The position numbers and the translations under genes are program-made. From contig CAWGTT010000002.1 in NCBI GenBank assembly GCA_963825645.1, positions 1,018,599 to 1,082,598 on the forward strand: DNA of 64,000 nt, written 5' to 3'. Below the pieces are notes generated by a model. It ran no database searches, was not told the DNA's origin, and saw only the letters and a program-made list of their open reading frames with translations. Of this stretch, positions 36,452 through 44,308 are shown piece after piece; position 1 is the stretch's first letter, and every line of letters begins with the position of its first letter. The DNA comes from JADJPO01 sp963825645. Lineage in GTDB: Bacteria > Actinomycetota > Actinomycetes > Actinomycetales > Kineosporiaceae.

Positions 36452-37177
36452 TTATGTCGTCGAGATCGGTGGGCAACAGCCGTCGTCGCAGCTGTCGGCT
36501 TCGCCGTTAGCGCCGATACCGGCCGGCCCGCAGCCGCAGGTATCGCCGCGCCAGGCGTTCAGGCCCTCACGAACGGCGACTCCGGCGATGATCAGGGCGG
36601 CAAGCGGGTCCGCCCAGGACCAGCCCAGGACGGCGTTGGCCAGCAGGCCCGCGAGCAGGACGGCTGACAGGTAGGTGCACAGAAGGGTCTGCTTGGAGTC
36701 GGCGACGACACTGCCGGAACCAAGTTCGCGGCCGGTGCGGCGCTGCGCCCACGACAGAAACGGCATGATGATCAGCGAGGCGATCGCGATGCCGATGCCG
36801 AGACCGGTCGGGGTCGCCTCGCCTGCGCCGGTCAGGGACCGGACCGACTCGAACGTCACGTAGGCGGCCAGGGCGAAGAACGACATCGCGATATACCGCA
36901 GGGCCCGCTTCTCCCGCGTCTCGGGCATTGGGTGACGGAACTGCCACAGGATGACCAGCCCGCTTCCGACTTCCACCAGCGAGTCGAGGCCGAAACCCAC
37001 GAGCGCGATCGACGATGCGGCCATGCCGGCAGTGACGGCCACGAGGCACTCGAGCAGGTTGTAGGCGACAGACGTCCCGGCCAGCAACTGCGCGCGCCGA
37101 CCGAGCTGCCGGCGCCGTTCACCACTGGGCACTGTGGTCGACGACCAGCCGACGAGGGCGTCGGGGCGGCTGCTCAT
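36452..37177 (-). CDS. Cation diffusion facilitator with Cys-rich tail
   Basis: A 241-residue CDF-type transporter with about six membrane helices. GFGLDSLVEVGSG and ADSKQTLLCTYL supply the paired metal-site Asp residues of helices II and V, and WADPLAALIIAG lies in the last helix. The C-terminus is short and ends in Cys pairs (CGCGPAG, then SCDDGCC) instead of the usual cytoplasmic ferredoxin-like domain, suggesting a soft-metal chaperone-like tail. ATG 37177 overlaps the ArsR stop (ATGA). Metal efflux under ArsR control is the likely role; the metal is unknown. Confidence 0.86.
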   Translation of the reverse strand: MSSRPDALVGWSSTTVPSGERRRQLGRRAQLLAGTSVAYNLLECLVAVTAGMAASSIALVGFGLDSLVEVGSGLVILWQFRHPMPETREKRALRYIAMSFFALAAYVTFESVRSLTGAGEATPTGLGIGIAIASLIIMPFLSWAQRRTGRELGSGSVVADSKQTLLCTYLSAVLLAGLLANAVLGWSWADPLAALIIAGVAVREGLNAWRGDTCGCGPAGIGANGEADSCDDGCCPPISTT

Positions 37178-37548
37178 GACGCCACGTCGTCGCCATAGCG
37201 AGGGCACAGGACGACGGCATCGCCGGTCAGCTCGAGCAGCCGCTCAGCTACGGCCAGCAGCTCCAGCGTGGCGGCGGGATGCGCGAGGGCGTACACCGAG
37301 GCCCGGCCCTCGGACCGTACCGTCACGATCCCGCAGTCGAGCAGACAGGCCAAGTGCTTGCTCACCGTCGACTGCGCGAGGCCAAGGTGCCCGGTCAGGT
37401 CCACGACCCGGTGCTCCCCAAGGGCCAGGTGCTGCACGATGGTCAGACGGGATCGGTCGCCGAAACCGCGAAACAGGCACGTAGCGGCCGCCGTTCCCGA
37501 GCGTTCGCCGTCCGCCAACTCATCGACGATCGTCTCTAGCATCGCCAT
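37174..37548 (-). CDS. ArsR-family metalloregulator
   Basis: A 124-residue winged-helix repressor. ATG 37548 or 37542 are both possible. The DNA-binding region is DLTGHLGLAQSTVSKHLACLLDCG, with Cys in the recognition-helix region, and additional Cys lie in AATCLFRGFGD near the start and VVLCPRYGDD near the end, resembling CmtR/CadC-type metal sites. It forms a coupled operon with the CDF transporter. An 11-bp inverted repeat covers its start codon, so autorepression is very likely. Confidence 0.87.
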   Translation of the reverse strand: MAMLETIVDELADGERSGTAAATCLFRGFGDRSRLTIVQHLALGEHRVVDLTGHLGLAQSTVSKHLACLLDCGIVTVRSEGRASVYALAHPAATLELLAVAERLLELTGDAVVLCPRYGDDVAS

Positions 37549-37563
37549 ACGACGATGCTAGAG
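37534..37563. promoter_or_regulatory. ArsR operator overlapping the arsR start codon
   Basis: CTCTAGCATCG (37534-37544) and CGATGCTAGAG (37553-37563) are perfect inverted arms with an 8-base spacer that contains the upstream ATG. Such placement would block both transcription initiation and early elongation. Confidence 0.75.
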
Positions 37564-37616
37564 GATGCGCAGGAGTGGGGTTACGTAGGCACAACCGTTG
37601 GAAAGGGGCGCAGACG

Positions 37617-37961
37617 ATGACGCACTATCTGCTCCAGGTGGCATACACGGCCGAAGGGTGGGCAGCCCTGGTCAATCACCCACACAATCGCCTCGAGGAA
37701 GTGCGACCGGTCGTCGCGCGGCTCGGCGGCACCGTGGAGAACCAGTGGATGTCGTTCGGGGACTACGACGTGGTGGTGTTGCTGCGGCTTCCGGACAATG
37801 TGAGCGCAGCAGCCTTCTCGATGGCTGTGTCGGCGGGAGGGGCCGTGAGAGCGGCCAAGACCACCCCGCTCATGACCGTTGAGGAGGGCATGGAGGCCAT
37901 GCGGAGGGCCAGCCAAGTGGGCTACAAGGCGCCCACCGAGTGGGGTGCCTCCTTCGGCTGA
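37617..37961 (+). CDS. GYD-domain protein
   Basis: A 114-residue protein of the GYD family (ferredoxin-like small domain). It begins MTHYLLQVAYTAEGWAAL and has the family segment FGDYDVVVLLRLPDNVSAAAFSM followed by TTPLMTVEEG. GAAAGGGG precedes ATG 37617. The function of the family is unknown. It is divergent from the ArsR/CDF operon and might share its operator. Confidence 0.82.
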   Translation: MTHYLLQVAYTAEGWAALVNHPHNRLEEVRPVVARLGGTVENQWMSFGDYDVVVLLRLPDNVSAAAFSMAVSAGGAVRAAKTTPLMTVEEGMEAMRRASQVGYKAPTEWGASFG

Positions 37962-38026
37962 GCCGGCTTGGTCATTGGCCCTCTCACCAGAGCCGCGCGG
38001 CAGGGGCCTATGGCTACCCTGAAGAC

Positions 38027-38476
38027 ATGCACACCGCGCCCGACGCGCTGCGGGCACGTATCGCCTTCGGCACGGATGAGACAACTGCCGTGGCCGCCCA
38101 CATCGTGGCCTGGCTCCGCCAGCATGGGCATGACGTCGCCGTGCTCGCCGACCCGGCCGACTGGCCGGACGTGGGCCGGCGAGTGGGCGAGGCGGTCGCC
38201 TCAGGGGACGCCGATCTGGGCGTCGTCTGCTGCTGGACGGGCACCGGGGTCTCGATCGCCGCGAACAAGGTCAGCGGCGTCCGGGCTGCGCTGTGCACCG
38301 ACGCCGAGACCGCCCGCGGGGCGCGCCGTTGGAACGACGCCAACGTCCTGGCCCTTGGTCTGCGACTGACCACGGCGCCGCTCGCCGAGGAGATGCTGAC
38401 GTCGTTCCTCCAGACCGCAGTGGACGACGAGGAGGCCACCACGATCGCGAGGGTCGAGCCGGGATCAACCGAGTGA
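38027..38476 (+). CDS. RpiB/LacA/LacB-type sugar-phosphate isomerase
   Basis: A 149-residue protein. The core VVCCWTGTGVSIAANKVSGVRAALC... (about 66-90) reproduces the RpiB active-site loop with its Cys, and ARRWNDANVLALG follows the family pattern. Ribose-5-phosphate isomerase B or a related aldose-phosphate isomerase is expected. The ATG at 38027 gives the normal N-terminus, although ARIAFGTDE replaces the usual IGSDHAG opening, so substrate handling may differ. Confidence 0.8.
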   Translation: MHTAPDALRARIAFGTDETTAVAAHIVAWLRQHGHDVAVLADPADWPDVGRRVGEAVASGDADLGVVCCWTGTGVSIAANKVSGVRAALCTDAETARGARRWNDANVLALGLRLTTAPLAEEMLTSFLQTAVDDEEATTIARVEPGSTE

Positions 38477-38531
38477 GCCCCCCGGGTCACACCATCTCGC
38501 CGAGACGTCGGGATGGTCGTACGTTGAGGTA

Positions 38532-39107
38532 GTGACCGAGCAACAGAAGTACACCGTGGTCGCTGTGCACCCGGGATTCGAGGTGCGCCGATACGACGCC
38601 CACGTGGTGGCCGAGGTAATCGTCGAAGGCTCTCACGAGAACGCCGGGAACCGGGCGTTCCGGTCCCTGGTGGGCTACATCGGCGGACGGAACCACACCG
38701 GCCGCTCGGTCGCGATGACCGCGCCCGTCCTGCAGCAGGCCGCCCCGGGGCGGAGGATGGCGATGACTGCGCCGGTGGTGCAGCGCGAGGGCGGCCGTCC
38801 CGGCTCACACATCGTCGGCTTCGTCATGCCGGCAGAAGAGACACTCGAGACGTTGCCTGAACCGGATGATCACCGGGTAACGCTACGGGCGGTCCCGGTC
38901 GAGTTCGCGGCGGCCCTTCGGTACTCCGGTCGATGGACGCAGGCGGGCTACGAGGAACGGGCCGCACGGCTACAGCGAGGGCTAGAGGACGCAGGGTTGC
39001 GGGCCATCGGGCAACCACGGTGGGCGAGGTTCGACCCCCCGTGGACGCCCTGGTTCCTGCGCCGCAACGAGGTGATCGTCCCCGTCGGGGCTCCTGATCC
39101 CTCCTGA
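38532..39107 (+). CDS. SOUL heme-binding family protein
   Basis: A 191-residue SOUL/HBP-family protein. PGFEVRRYDAHVVAEV, GYIGGRNHTGRSVAMTAPVLQ and MAMTAPVVQ are the characteristic segments, and the C-terminus has the WTPWFLRRNEV motif seen in bacterial members. The family binds heme or tetrapyrroles; its physiological role in bacteria is not settled. The start is GTG and no operon partner is evident. Confidence 0.86.
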   Translation: MTEQQKYTVVAVHPGFEVRRYDAHVVAEVIVEGSHENAGNRAFRSLVGYIGGRNHTGRSVAMTAPVLQQAAPGRRMAMTAPVVQREGGRPGSHIVGFVMPAEETLETLPEPDDHRVTLRAVPVEFAAALRYSGRWTQAGYEERAARLQRGLEDAGLRAIGQPRWARFDPPWTPWFLRRNEVIVPVGAPDPS

Positions 39108-39178
39108 TGGCATGAGCGTGCGGAACTCGTGCGTGGCGTTCTTGCAGACGGCCTGCCGCTGGTGGCTCCCATCAACCG

Positions 39179-40135
39179 CTACAGCGCGGGTCTCGCGCTG
39201 CCTCGAGAGAGCTCGGGTTCGGGGTGGGAGGCGTCAGTGCCGTTCTGGCGGAACGCGACGACGGCTATGGCGATCGTAACCACCACTGCGCCAAACCATT
39301 GACGGGTGCTGAGCCGTTCGCCGAAGAAGTATCCGGCGGCAATCCCGAAGACCGGGACGAGGGTGACGAAGGATCCCGCGATCGACACGGACACCTGGCG
39401 CAGGCCGGTGAGGTAGAGCCAGAAGGCGAGGCCGTAGTACAGAACCCCGGACCCTGCGGCAGCGAGCCACTCCCGCATGGTCAACGAGGTGACGTCCAGC
39501 GCGCCACTGGTCGCCACCGAGACGATGGCGACCACGAGGACGGCGAATCCGAGTGCCGCTGCCTGCTGTACCAACACGACTGAGATAGACGCGTCGTCGA
39601 GCAGCACCCTTCGCGTCAGGACGGTGTATAGCGCGCAGGCGCTGACCGCGGCCAATGTCAGGGCAACCCCGATTCCGTTGCCCGAGGCTCCTGGCCGATA
39701 CACGACCAGAAGCACGCCGATCACCGCGACCGTCATGGCGGTGGCCAGGGTTGCGGAGACGTGCTCACGCAGCAGCGCGACGGCCAACACCACGATCAGG
39801 ACGGGTTCAGTGGCCCAGAGCAGGACCGACATGCTCGCCGTGATCGAGGTCAAGCCCACCAGGCCCAGGGCGTAGGCGATGCCTGGGTTCAGGACACCGA
39901 GAGCGGCAAGCCGGCCCAGCTGTGGCGACCAGGTGATCCGTGTGCCGCGCGCGCGAGAGACCAGGACCAGGAACACGCAGCTGGCAGACAGCTGGATCAG
40001 CAGCAGGATCAAGGGTGCGACGCTGGCCAGGACCTGCTTGGTGATGACGGTGCCCACCCCCCAGCAGGCGGCGGCACCGACCAACATCGTGACGCGGTGG
40101 ACTCTGTGGCGAACGAGCAGGGCGAGGACAGGCAT
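39179..40135 (-). CDS. EamA-type DMT transporter
   Basis: A 318-residue integral membrane protein with about ten helices in two EamA repeats: residues 10-145 (CWGVGTVITKQVL, LLWATEPVLIVVLAVALLRE) and 155-300 (SFVTLVPVFGIAAGYFFGERL). The paired E near the end of each repeat is typical. Likely exports a metabolite or amino acid; the substrate is unknown. The C-terminal tail is short and soluble. Confidence 0.87.
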   Translation of the reverse strand: MPVLALLVRHRVHRVTMLVGAAACWGVGTVITKQVLASVAPLILLLIQLSASCVFLVLVSRARGTRITWSPQLGRLAALGVLNPGIAYALGLVGLTSITASMSVLLWATEPVLIVVLAVALLREHVSATLATAMTVAVIGVLLVVYRPGASGNGIGVALTLAAVSACALYTVLTRRVLLDDASISVVLVQQAAALGFAVLVVAIVSVATSGALDVTSLTMREWLAAAGSGVLYYGLAFWLYLTGLRQVSVSIAGSFVTLVPVFGIAAGYFFGERLSTRQWFGAVVVTIAIAVVAFRQNGTDASHPEPELSRGSARPAL

Positions 40136-40376
40136 CGCTGCGTGACTCCAGACAGGCGGAGAAGGACGGACCAGGACCGGAGAAGGGGCTTCACACGTCG
40201 GATAGACGCGCGTCAGCTCGCTGGTTCGTCGTCATCACAGCGGTCGTAGGCAGGCAGGCGACAGCCCTGCAGGGGGTTGCGCCGCCGGACCATGCCCGGC
40301 ATGGTACGCCGCTGACGTGGGGTCGGCTGTGTGGCCAGACGTTGACCTTCACGATCGGCGGTGCTGGACTTCCCAT

Positions 40377-40735
40377 GTGAGTGGCCATGCTGAGGCGGAG
40401 CTCGTAATCCGAACGGCGGTCGCGGCGGATCTGCCTGAGGTGCAGCAGGTGTTCCAGGCCGCGGCGTTGTCCAACACCGGTGATGCCCCGCTCCTCACGG
40501 CTCGACCCGAGCTCCTGGTCTTCGCCGGCGACGGTGTGGCCGAGGGCCGGACCCGGGTCGCTGTGACCGGTGTGGAGGGAAGGAGCCGGGTCGTGGGCTT
40601 CTCCACCGTGGCTACTCGCCTTCTACCTGGCCGTCGGCTTCGTCGAGATCGATCACGCTGCCACCGAGCTGGGTACCGGCCTGCGTATGCACCGCGACCT
40701 GGCCCAGACCCGACCCAACCCGTTGTCGAGGACCG
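40377..40735 (+). pseudogene. Broken GNAT acetyltransferase
   Basis: The first frame, from GTG 40377, encodes an N-terminal GNAT half (LVIRTAVAADLPEVQQVF, then GRSRVVGFSTVA). The acetyl-CoA-binding part (the Q/RxxGxG/A loop) is missing. Near 40612 the frame changes to the C-terminal signature AFYLAVGFVEIDHAATEL. A deletion plus a frameshift therefore separates the two ends, and the product cannot bind acetyl-CoA. Confidence 0.7.
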
Positions 40736-40786
40736 GGTTCGACGACGGTTACCCTGGAACCACCGCTTTCGAAGGTGTGGGTCGCG

Positions 40787-41209
40787 ATGGAGGTTCTTCT
40801 GCCGATCGTGGTGCTGGCAGTGCTCCTCCTGGTGGTATTGCTCTGGTCTCCGCCATCGTCGCCCCGCGCACGCGTGAGGGTTGACACCGGTACCCGGCTG
40901 GGGCGTGGCGTGAATGCCGAGCCGGCGACGGCAACCGCCGAAGGGGAGATCTTCACCCTGCCGTTCGTCCGACGCCGGATGGACGTCGTCGCCGACGAGC
41001 TGGAGCGGCTCGAGCGCGATCCTGCTGTCTTCGCCAGGGCCTTTCACACGATCGCGGCCAAGTCCGCGTACGACGCCCTGATGGCCGACGCGGCTCGGCT
41101 TGCCGACGTCCCCAGCCTCGACCTCGACCCTGACCTCGATGTCGACTTCGACGTCGACAGGAGGCGAGCGGCGACGGACACGTACTCGCGAGAGGTACTG
41201 GATCGGTAG
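40787..41209 (+). CDS. Small single-pass membrane protein of unknown function
   Basis: A 140-residue ORF. ATG 40787 starts MEVLLPIVVLAVLLLVVLLW, one N-terminal membrane helix, followed by an alpha-helical charged cytoplasmic region (VVADELERLERDPAVFARAFHTI) and an Asp-rich stretch (DLDPDLDVDFDVD). A GTG at 40775 is the alternative start. I recognise no family. Confidence 0.55.
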   Translation: MEVLLPIVVLAVLLLVVLLWSPPSSPRARVRVDTGTRLGRGVNAEPATATAEGEIFTLPFVRRRMDVVADELERLERDPAVFARAFHTIAAKSAYDALMADAARLADVPSLDLDPDLDVDFDVDRRRAATDTYSREVLDR

Positions 41210-41771
41210 CAACGGGCCCAACGGCTGACACCTACATCACTCCGGTGACCCAAACCTCCGCAGTCGTCCTCGCGTGGCACCGTGTGGCCGCCACCCGTGG
41301 CGACCTCGTCAGAGACACGAGCCCTGACGCCTCCACCGGATCGTCGGAGTGGAAGCAGTCGAGGTCGCGCACCTCACACGTAAGATCGATCAGCGCGCGA
41401 GTGCGATGAACTCGCGGACCCCGTCCAGGACCGCGTCCGGATCCACCGCCGGGGCCGCAATCCGGATGCGCGGCCGGGGATCAGGGGAGCGACCCAGACC
41501 AGCCGTCGCGGCGAAGAACTGTTCACGGTTCATCCGGTCCATCGGCCGCCACCGTAGACGACCACACCACGAGAACGGCAGTCGAACCCCGGTGACCATG
41601 ATCTTGGCGCCACGGTTCGTCCCGGCCTTCGGGACCATCGGTGACAGGCCCGGGCGTCAGCCGCCGGAAGAATCTTGGACCGGCTGCCTCACGCCGGTGG
41701 GCCTTCGCGGCTCCATCTCTGTGAGGGGGCCGACGGCGGTCGGATCGACGGCGTGAGGAGGGCAACCGCCC
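41210..41771. other. Intergenic region with a small possible ORF
   Basis: About 560 bases. On the minus strand at 41390-41533 a 47-codon frame reads MNREQFFAATAGLGR and then ends in VLDGVREFIALAR. Its opening resembles the start of a small actinobacterial protein family, but the rest is unfamiliar, so it may be a truncated remnant. A ribosome site, GAGGAGG, precedes the sigma-factor ATG at 41772. Confidence 0.4.
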
Positions 41772-42362
41772 ATGACGCAGCAACCAGGGCCGCCCGGGGG
41801 CGTCGAGCCAGGTGGAGGGGATCGGCTCGGCGATCGACCCCAGGGCTTTGCTGCCTTCTACGCGTCGTCCTACCGGGCGGTCCTCGCCGCCACCCTGGCC
41901 GTCGGCGGCTCCCTCCCCGAGGCCGAGGACGCCGTCCAGGAGGCGATGAAGGATCTCTTGGGCGCCTGGGACCGCGTCACCAGCCCGTACAGCTACGTGC
42001 GCACGGCCGCCGTTCGCCGACTGATCCGAGCCCGCCGCAGGGATCGGGACGTCATCGGTCGGGCCGTCGCGCGACTCGCCGGGCCCGCGGCCGCCGACCC
42101 GGGCAGAGGGCTGACCCTCTGGGAGGACCGGGAGTGGGTCACTCAGTTCCTGCGGTCCCTGCCGCCGGCACAGCGCGAGGTGATCGCACTCCTGGTCGAC
42201 GAGTTCTCCCCACCAGAGATCGCCACACTCCTCGGCAAGACCGAGGACGCGGTGCGGCAGAACCTGTACGCGACCCGCCGCCGCCTGGGTACCCGTCCCG
42301 GACGGCGACCCGATGCGTCCCTGCTCACGCTCGATCCCACCCCCCCGGAGGTGGCGCCATGA
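41772..42362 (+). CDS. ECF RNA polymerase sigma factor
   Basis: A 196-residue sigma-70 family protein. Region 2 (FAAFYASSYRAVLAAT, PEAEDAVQEAMKDLL, SYVRTAAVRRLIRARRR) spans about 27-90; region 4 (FLRSLPPAQREVIALLVDEF, EIATLLGKTEDAVRQNLYAT) spans about 128-175. GAGGAGGGC precedes the ATG. It overlaps the WD40 gene by ATGA, suggesting that the membrane protein controls sigma release. Confidence 0.88.
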   Translation: MTQQPGPPGGVEPGGGDRLGDRPQGFAAFYASSYRAVLAATLAVGGSLPEAEDAVQEAMKDLLGAWDRVTSPYSYVRTAAVRRLIRARRRDRDVIGRAVARLAGPAAADPGRGLTLWEDREWVTQFLRSLPPAQREVIALLVDEFSPPEIATLLGKTEDAVRQNLYATRRRLGTRPGRRPDASLLTLDPTPPEVAP

Positions 42363-43696
42363 CCGACCGCACGCACCCGTCGGCCGCCGAGCCGGAGGCC
42401 ACCTCGGTCGCAGCCCTGTTCATCGACGTCCATCACGCCGCCGTCGCAGCCGCCGCCGAGATCAGTGACGCCGAGATCGAGCACCGGATCGCCCGACTGC
42501 TCGCCGAGCCCGACGCGAGGCCCGTCGACGGACCGGGCGACCCGGGCGAGGACGAAGCCGTCCCGCTACCGCGGACCGTCCACCGGCCCGGCAGGCCGTC
42601 CCGGCGGCGTCCGTCATCCTGGCAGCGCCGGGCGTTGCCAGCCGGGATCGCGGCAGCGGCGGCAGCCGTGGTCGTTCTGGTCACGGTGCTGGCCCGGTCC
42701 GGTGACCCCGGGATGGTCGAGCCGGCCCGAACGCCGACCCACTCCCCGTCCGCAGTCGCCACGGCGCGTGCGTGCAGCGCCACCCCCCCGACGACCCCCT
42801 CACCCTCGACGACGAGGAAGCCCGAGAACGACCTTTCGTTCGTGGGGGAGGTGGTCTACGCACCCGACGGGCGATCGATCGTCTCGGTGTCGGCCGGGCC
42901 TGACCGCGTCTGGGACGCCTCGACGGGCACGGTGCGGCGTGCGATCGCGGACGGTGGCCACGGCATGGCCATGTCCGCCGCCTTCTCTCCGGACGGCGGT
43001 GTGCTGGTTCTGGGACGTCTCGACGGCTCTGTAACGGTGCAGGACGCCGTCACCGGCAGCCCGCTGTGCACCTTCACCGGGCACCGGGACGCCGTTGACG
43101 GCGCGGCCTTTTCTCCGGACGGCCGCACGCTCGCGACAGCGAGCCTGGACGGCACAGCCCGCATCTGGGACGCCGCATCCGGACGTACGCTGCACGAGCT
43201 CACCGGTTCGGGTGCTGCGTTGCGGGCCGTGGCCTACTCCCCGGACGGTGCGTTGCTGGCGACAGTGGCGGGCGACGGAGCCACGACGCTGTGGGACGTC
43301 GCGAGCGGGCAGCGCCGCCGGGTGCTCTCCAGTCCTGTCAGCCCGACCGACCAGATGACCTACGTCGTGGCGTTCGCGCCCGACGGCCGCACCGTCGTGC
43401 GAGGCGGGGACTCCGGCGGGGTGGTGGTCTGGGACCTCTCGGCAACCGGCGGTCAGCGCGTCGTGCAGGATGCCGGTCCGGTCTACGGCCTGGCCTTCTC
43501 ACCAGACGGCGACGTGCTGGTCTACACCACCGCGGACGACACCGTGCATCTGGTGGACCCGTCGACCGGCGACCAACTACGCAGCTTCACCGCAGGCAGC
43601 AGCACCACGGTCGACGGTGTGGCCTTCTCCCCGGACGGCACCCGGTTCGCGACCCTCGGCGGGATAGAAGGCAGCCTGAAGACCTGGGCCCGGTGA
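42359..43696 (+). CDS. Membrane-anchored WD40 beta-propeller protein
   Basis: A 445-residue protein. Residues 1-90 are cytoplasmic and partly helical (DAEIEHRIARLLAEP), a membrane helix lies at about 92-114 (ALPAGIAAAAAAVVVLVTVLA), a Ser/Pro/Thr linker follows, then about seven WD40-like blades with repeated AFSPDG and TLWDVASG motifs. Coupled to the ECF sigma gene, it fits an anti-sigma or sensor role, with the N-terminal part binding sigma and the extracytoplasmic propeller sensing a ligand. No zinc anti-sigma motif is visible. Confidence 0.82.
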   Translation: MTDRTHPSAAEPEATSVAALFIDVHHAAVAAAAEISDAEIEHRIARLLAEPDARPVDGPGDPGEDEAVPLPRTVHRPGRPSRRRPSSWQRRALPAGIAAAAAAVVVLVTVLARSGDPGMVEPARTPTHSPSAVATARACSATPPTTPSPSTTRKPENDLSFVGEVVYAPDGRSIVSVSAGPDRVWDASTGTVRRAIADGGHGMAMSAAFSPDGGVLVLGRLDGSVTVQDAVTGSPLCTFTGHRDAVDGAAFSPDGRTLATASLDGTARIWDAASGRTLHELTGSGAALRAVAYSPDGALLATVAGDGATTLWDVASGQRRRVLSSPVSPTDQMTYVVAFAPDGRTVVRGGDSGGVVVWDLSATGGQRVVQDAGPVYGLAFSPDGDVLVYTTADDTVHLVDPSTGDQLRSFTAGSSTTVDGVAFSPDGTRFATLGGIEGSLKTWAR

Positions 43697-43909
43697 ACCG
43701 CAGCACGTGCCCCCGCTGTGCTCGTGCCCGAGGGCGCATCGAGCGGGTCGGCCGCGGTCGGCGCAGGACAGCCTGGGACCCCAGCCTTTCCCACCAAACC
43801 AGTCAGTGGGCAGGCTGCCGCCGAGGGGCGTTCACGCAGGCTACGCTCCCGAAAAGCCCCAGCGGAGCTCGTGCGCAGGACGGATGTCGAGCGGAGCGAA
43901 GGACACCGG

Positions 43910-44242
43910 ATGAACAAGATGTCGCTGCAGGCACTGGCCCGCGAGCAGCTGGAGCGGGCGCACCGAGCGGACGCCGGTCGCAGTGCCACGACGGTGTACG
44001 GCGGACACGAGACGACCTTGCGTCAGACGATCATCGCCCTCACCGCCGGTAGCGGTCTGGCCGAGCACGAGAACCCGGGTGAGGCGACCCTGCACGTGCT
44101 GTCGGGTCGCATTCGGCTGACGGCGGGCGAGACCGCCTGGGACGGACGCGACGGCGACCTGCTGGTCATCCCGGACCGGCGTCACGAGCTGACGGCGGTA
44201 CAGGACGCCGTCGTCCTGCTCACCGTCGCGTTGAAGCGGTGA
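43910..44242 (+). CDS. Cupin-domain protein
   Basis: A 110-residue single-cupin protein. GHETTLRQTIIALTAGSGLAEHENPGEATLHVLSGRIRL... covers cupin motif 1 with its His and Glu ligands, and GDLLVIPDRRHELTA is motif 2. GAAGGA precedes ATG 43910. Probably a small metal-binding enzyme or sensor; the ligand is unknown. Confidence 0.8.
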   Translation: MNKMSLQALAREQLERAHRADAGRSATTVYGGHETTLRQTIIALTAGSGLAEHENPGEATLHVLSGRIRLTAGETAWDGRDGDLLVIPDRRHELTAVQDAVVLLTVALKR

Positions 44243-44308
44243 CGTCGACAGCCCTCAGGAGGCACCCCGCACCGCCTCGACGGGCGTCGTCGGCCCTGAG
44301 CGGCCAGC

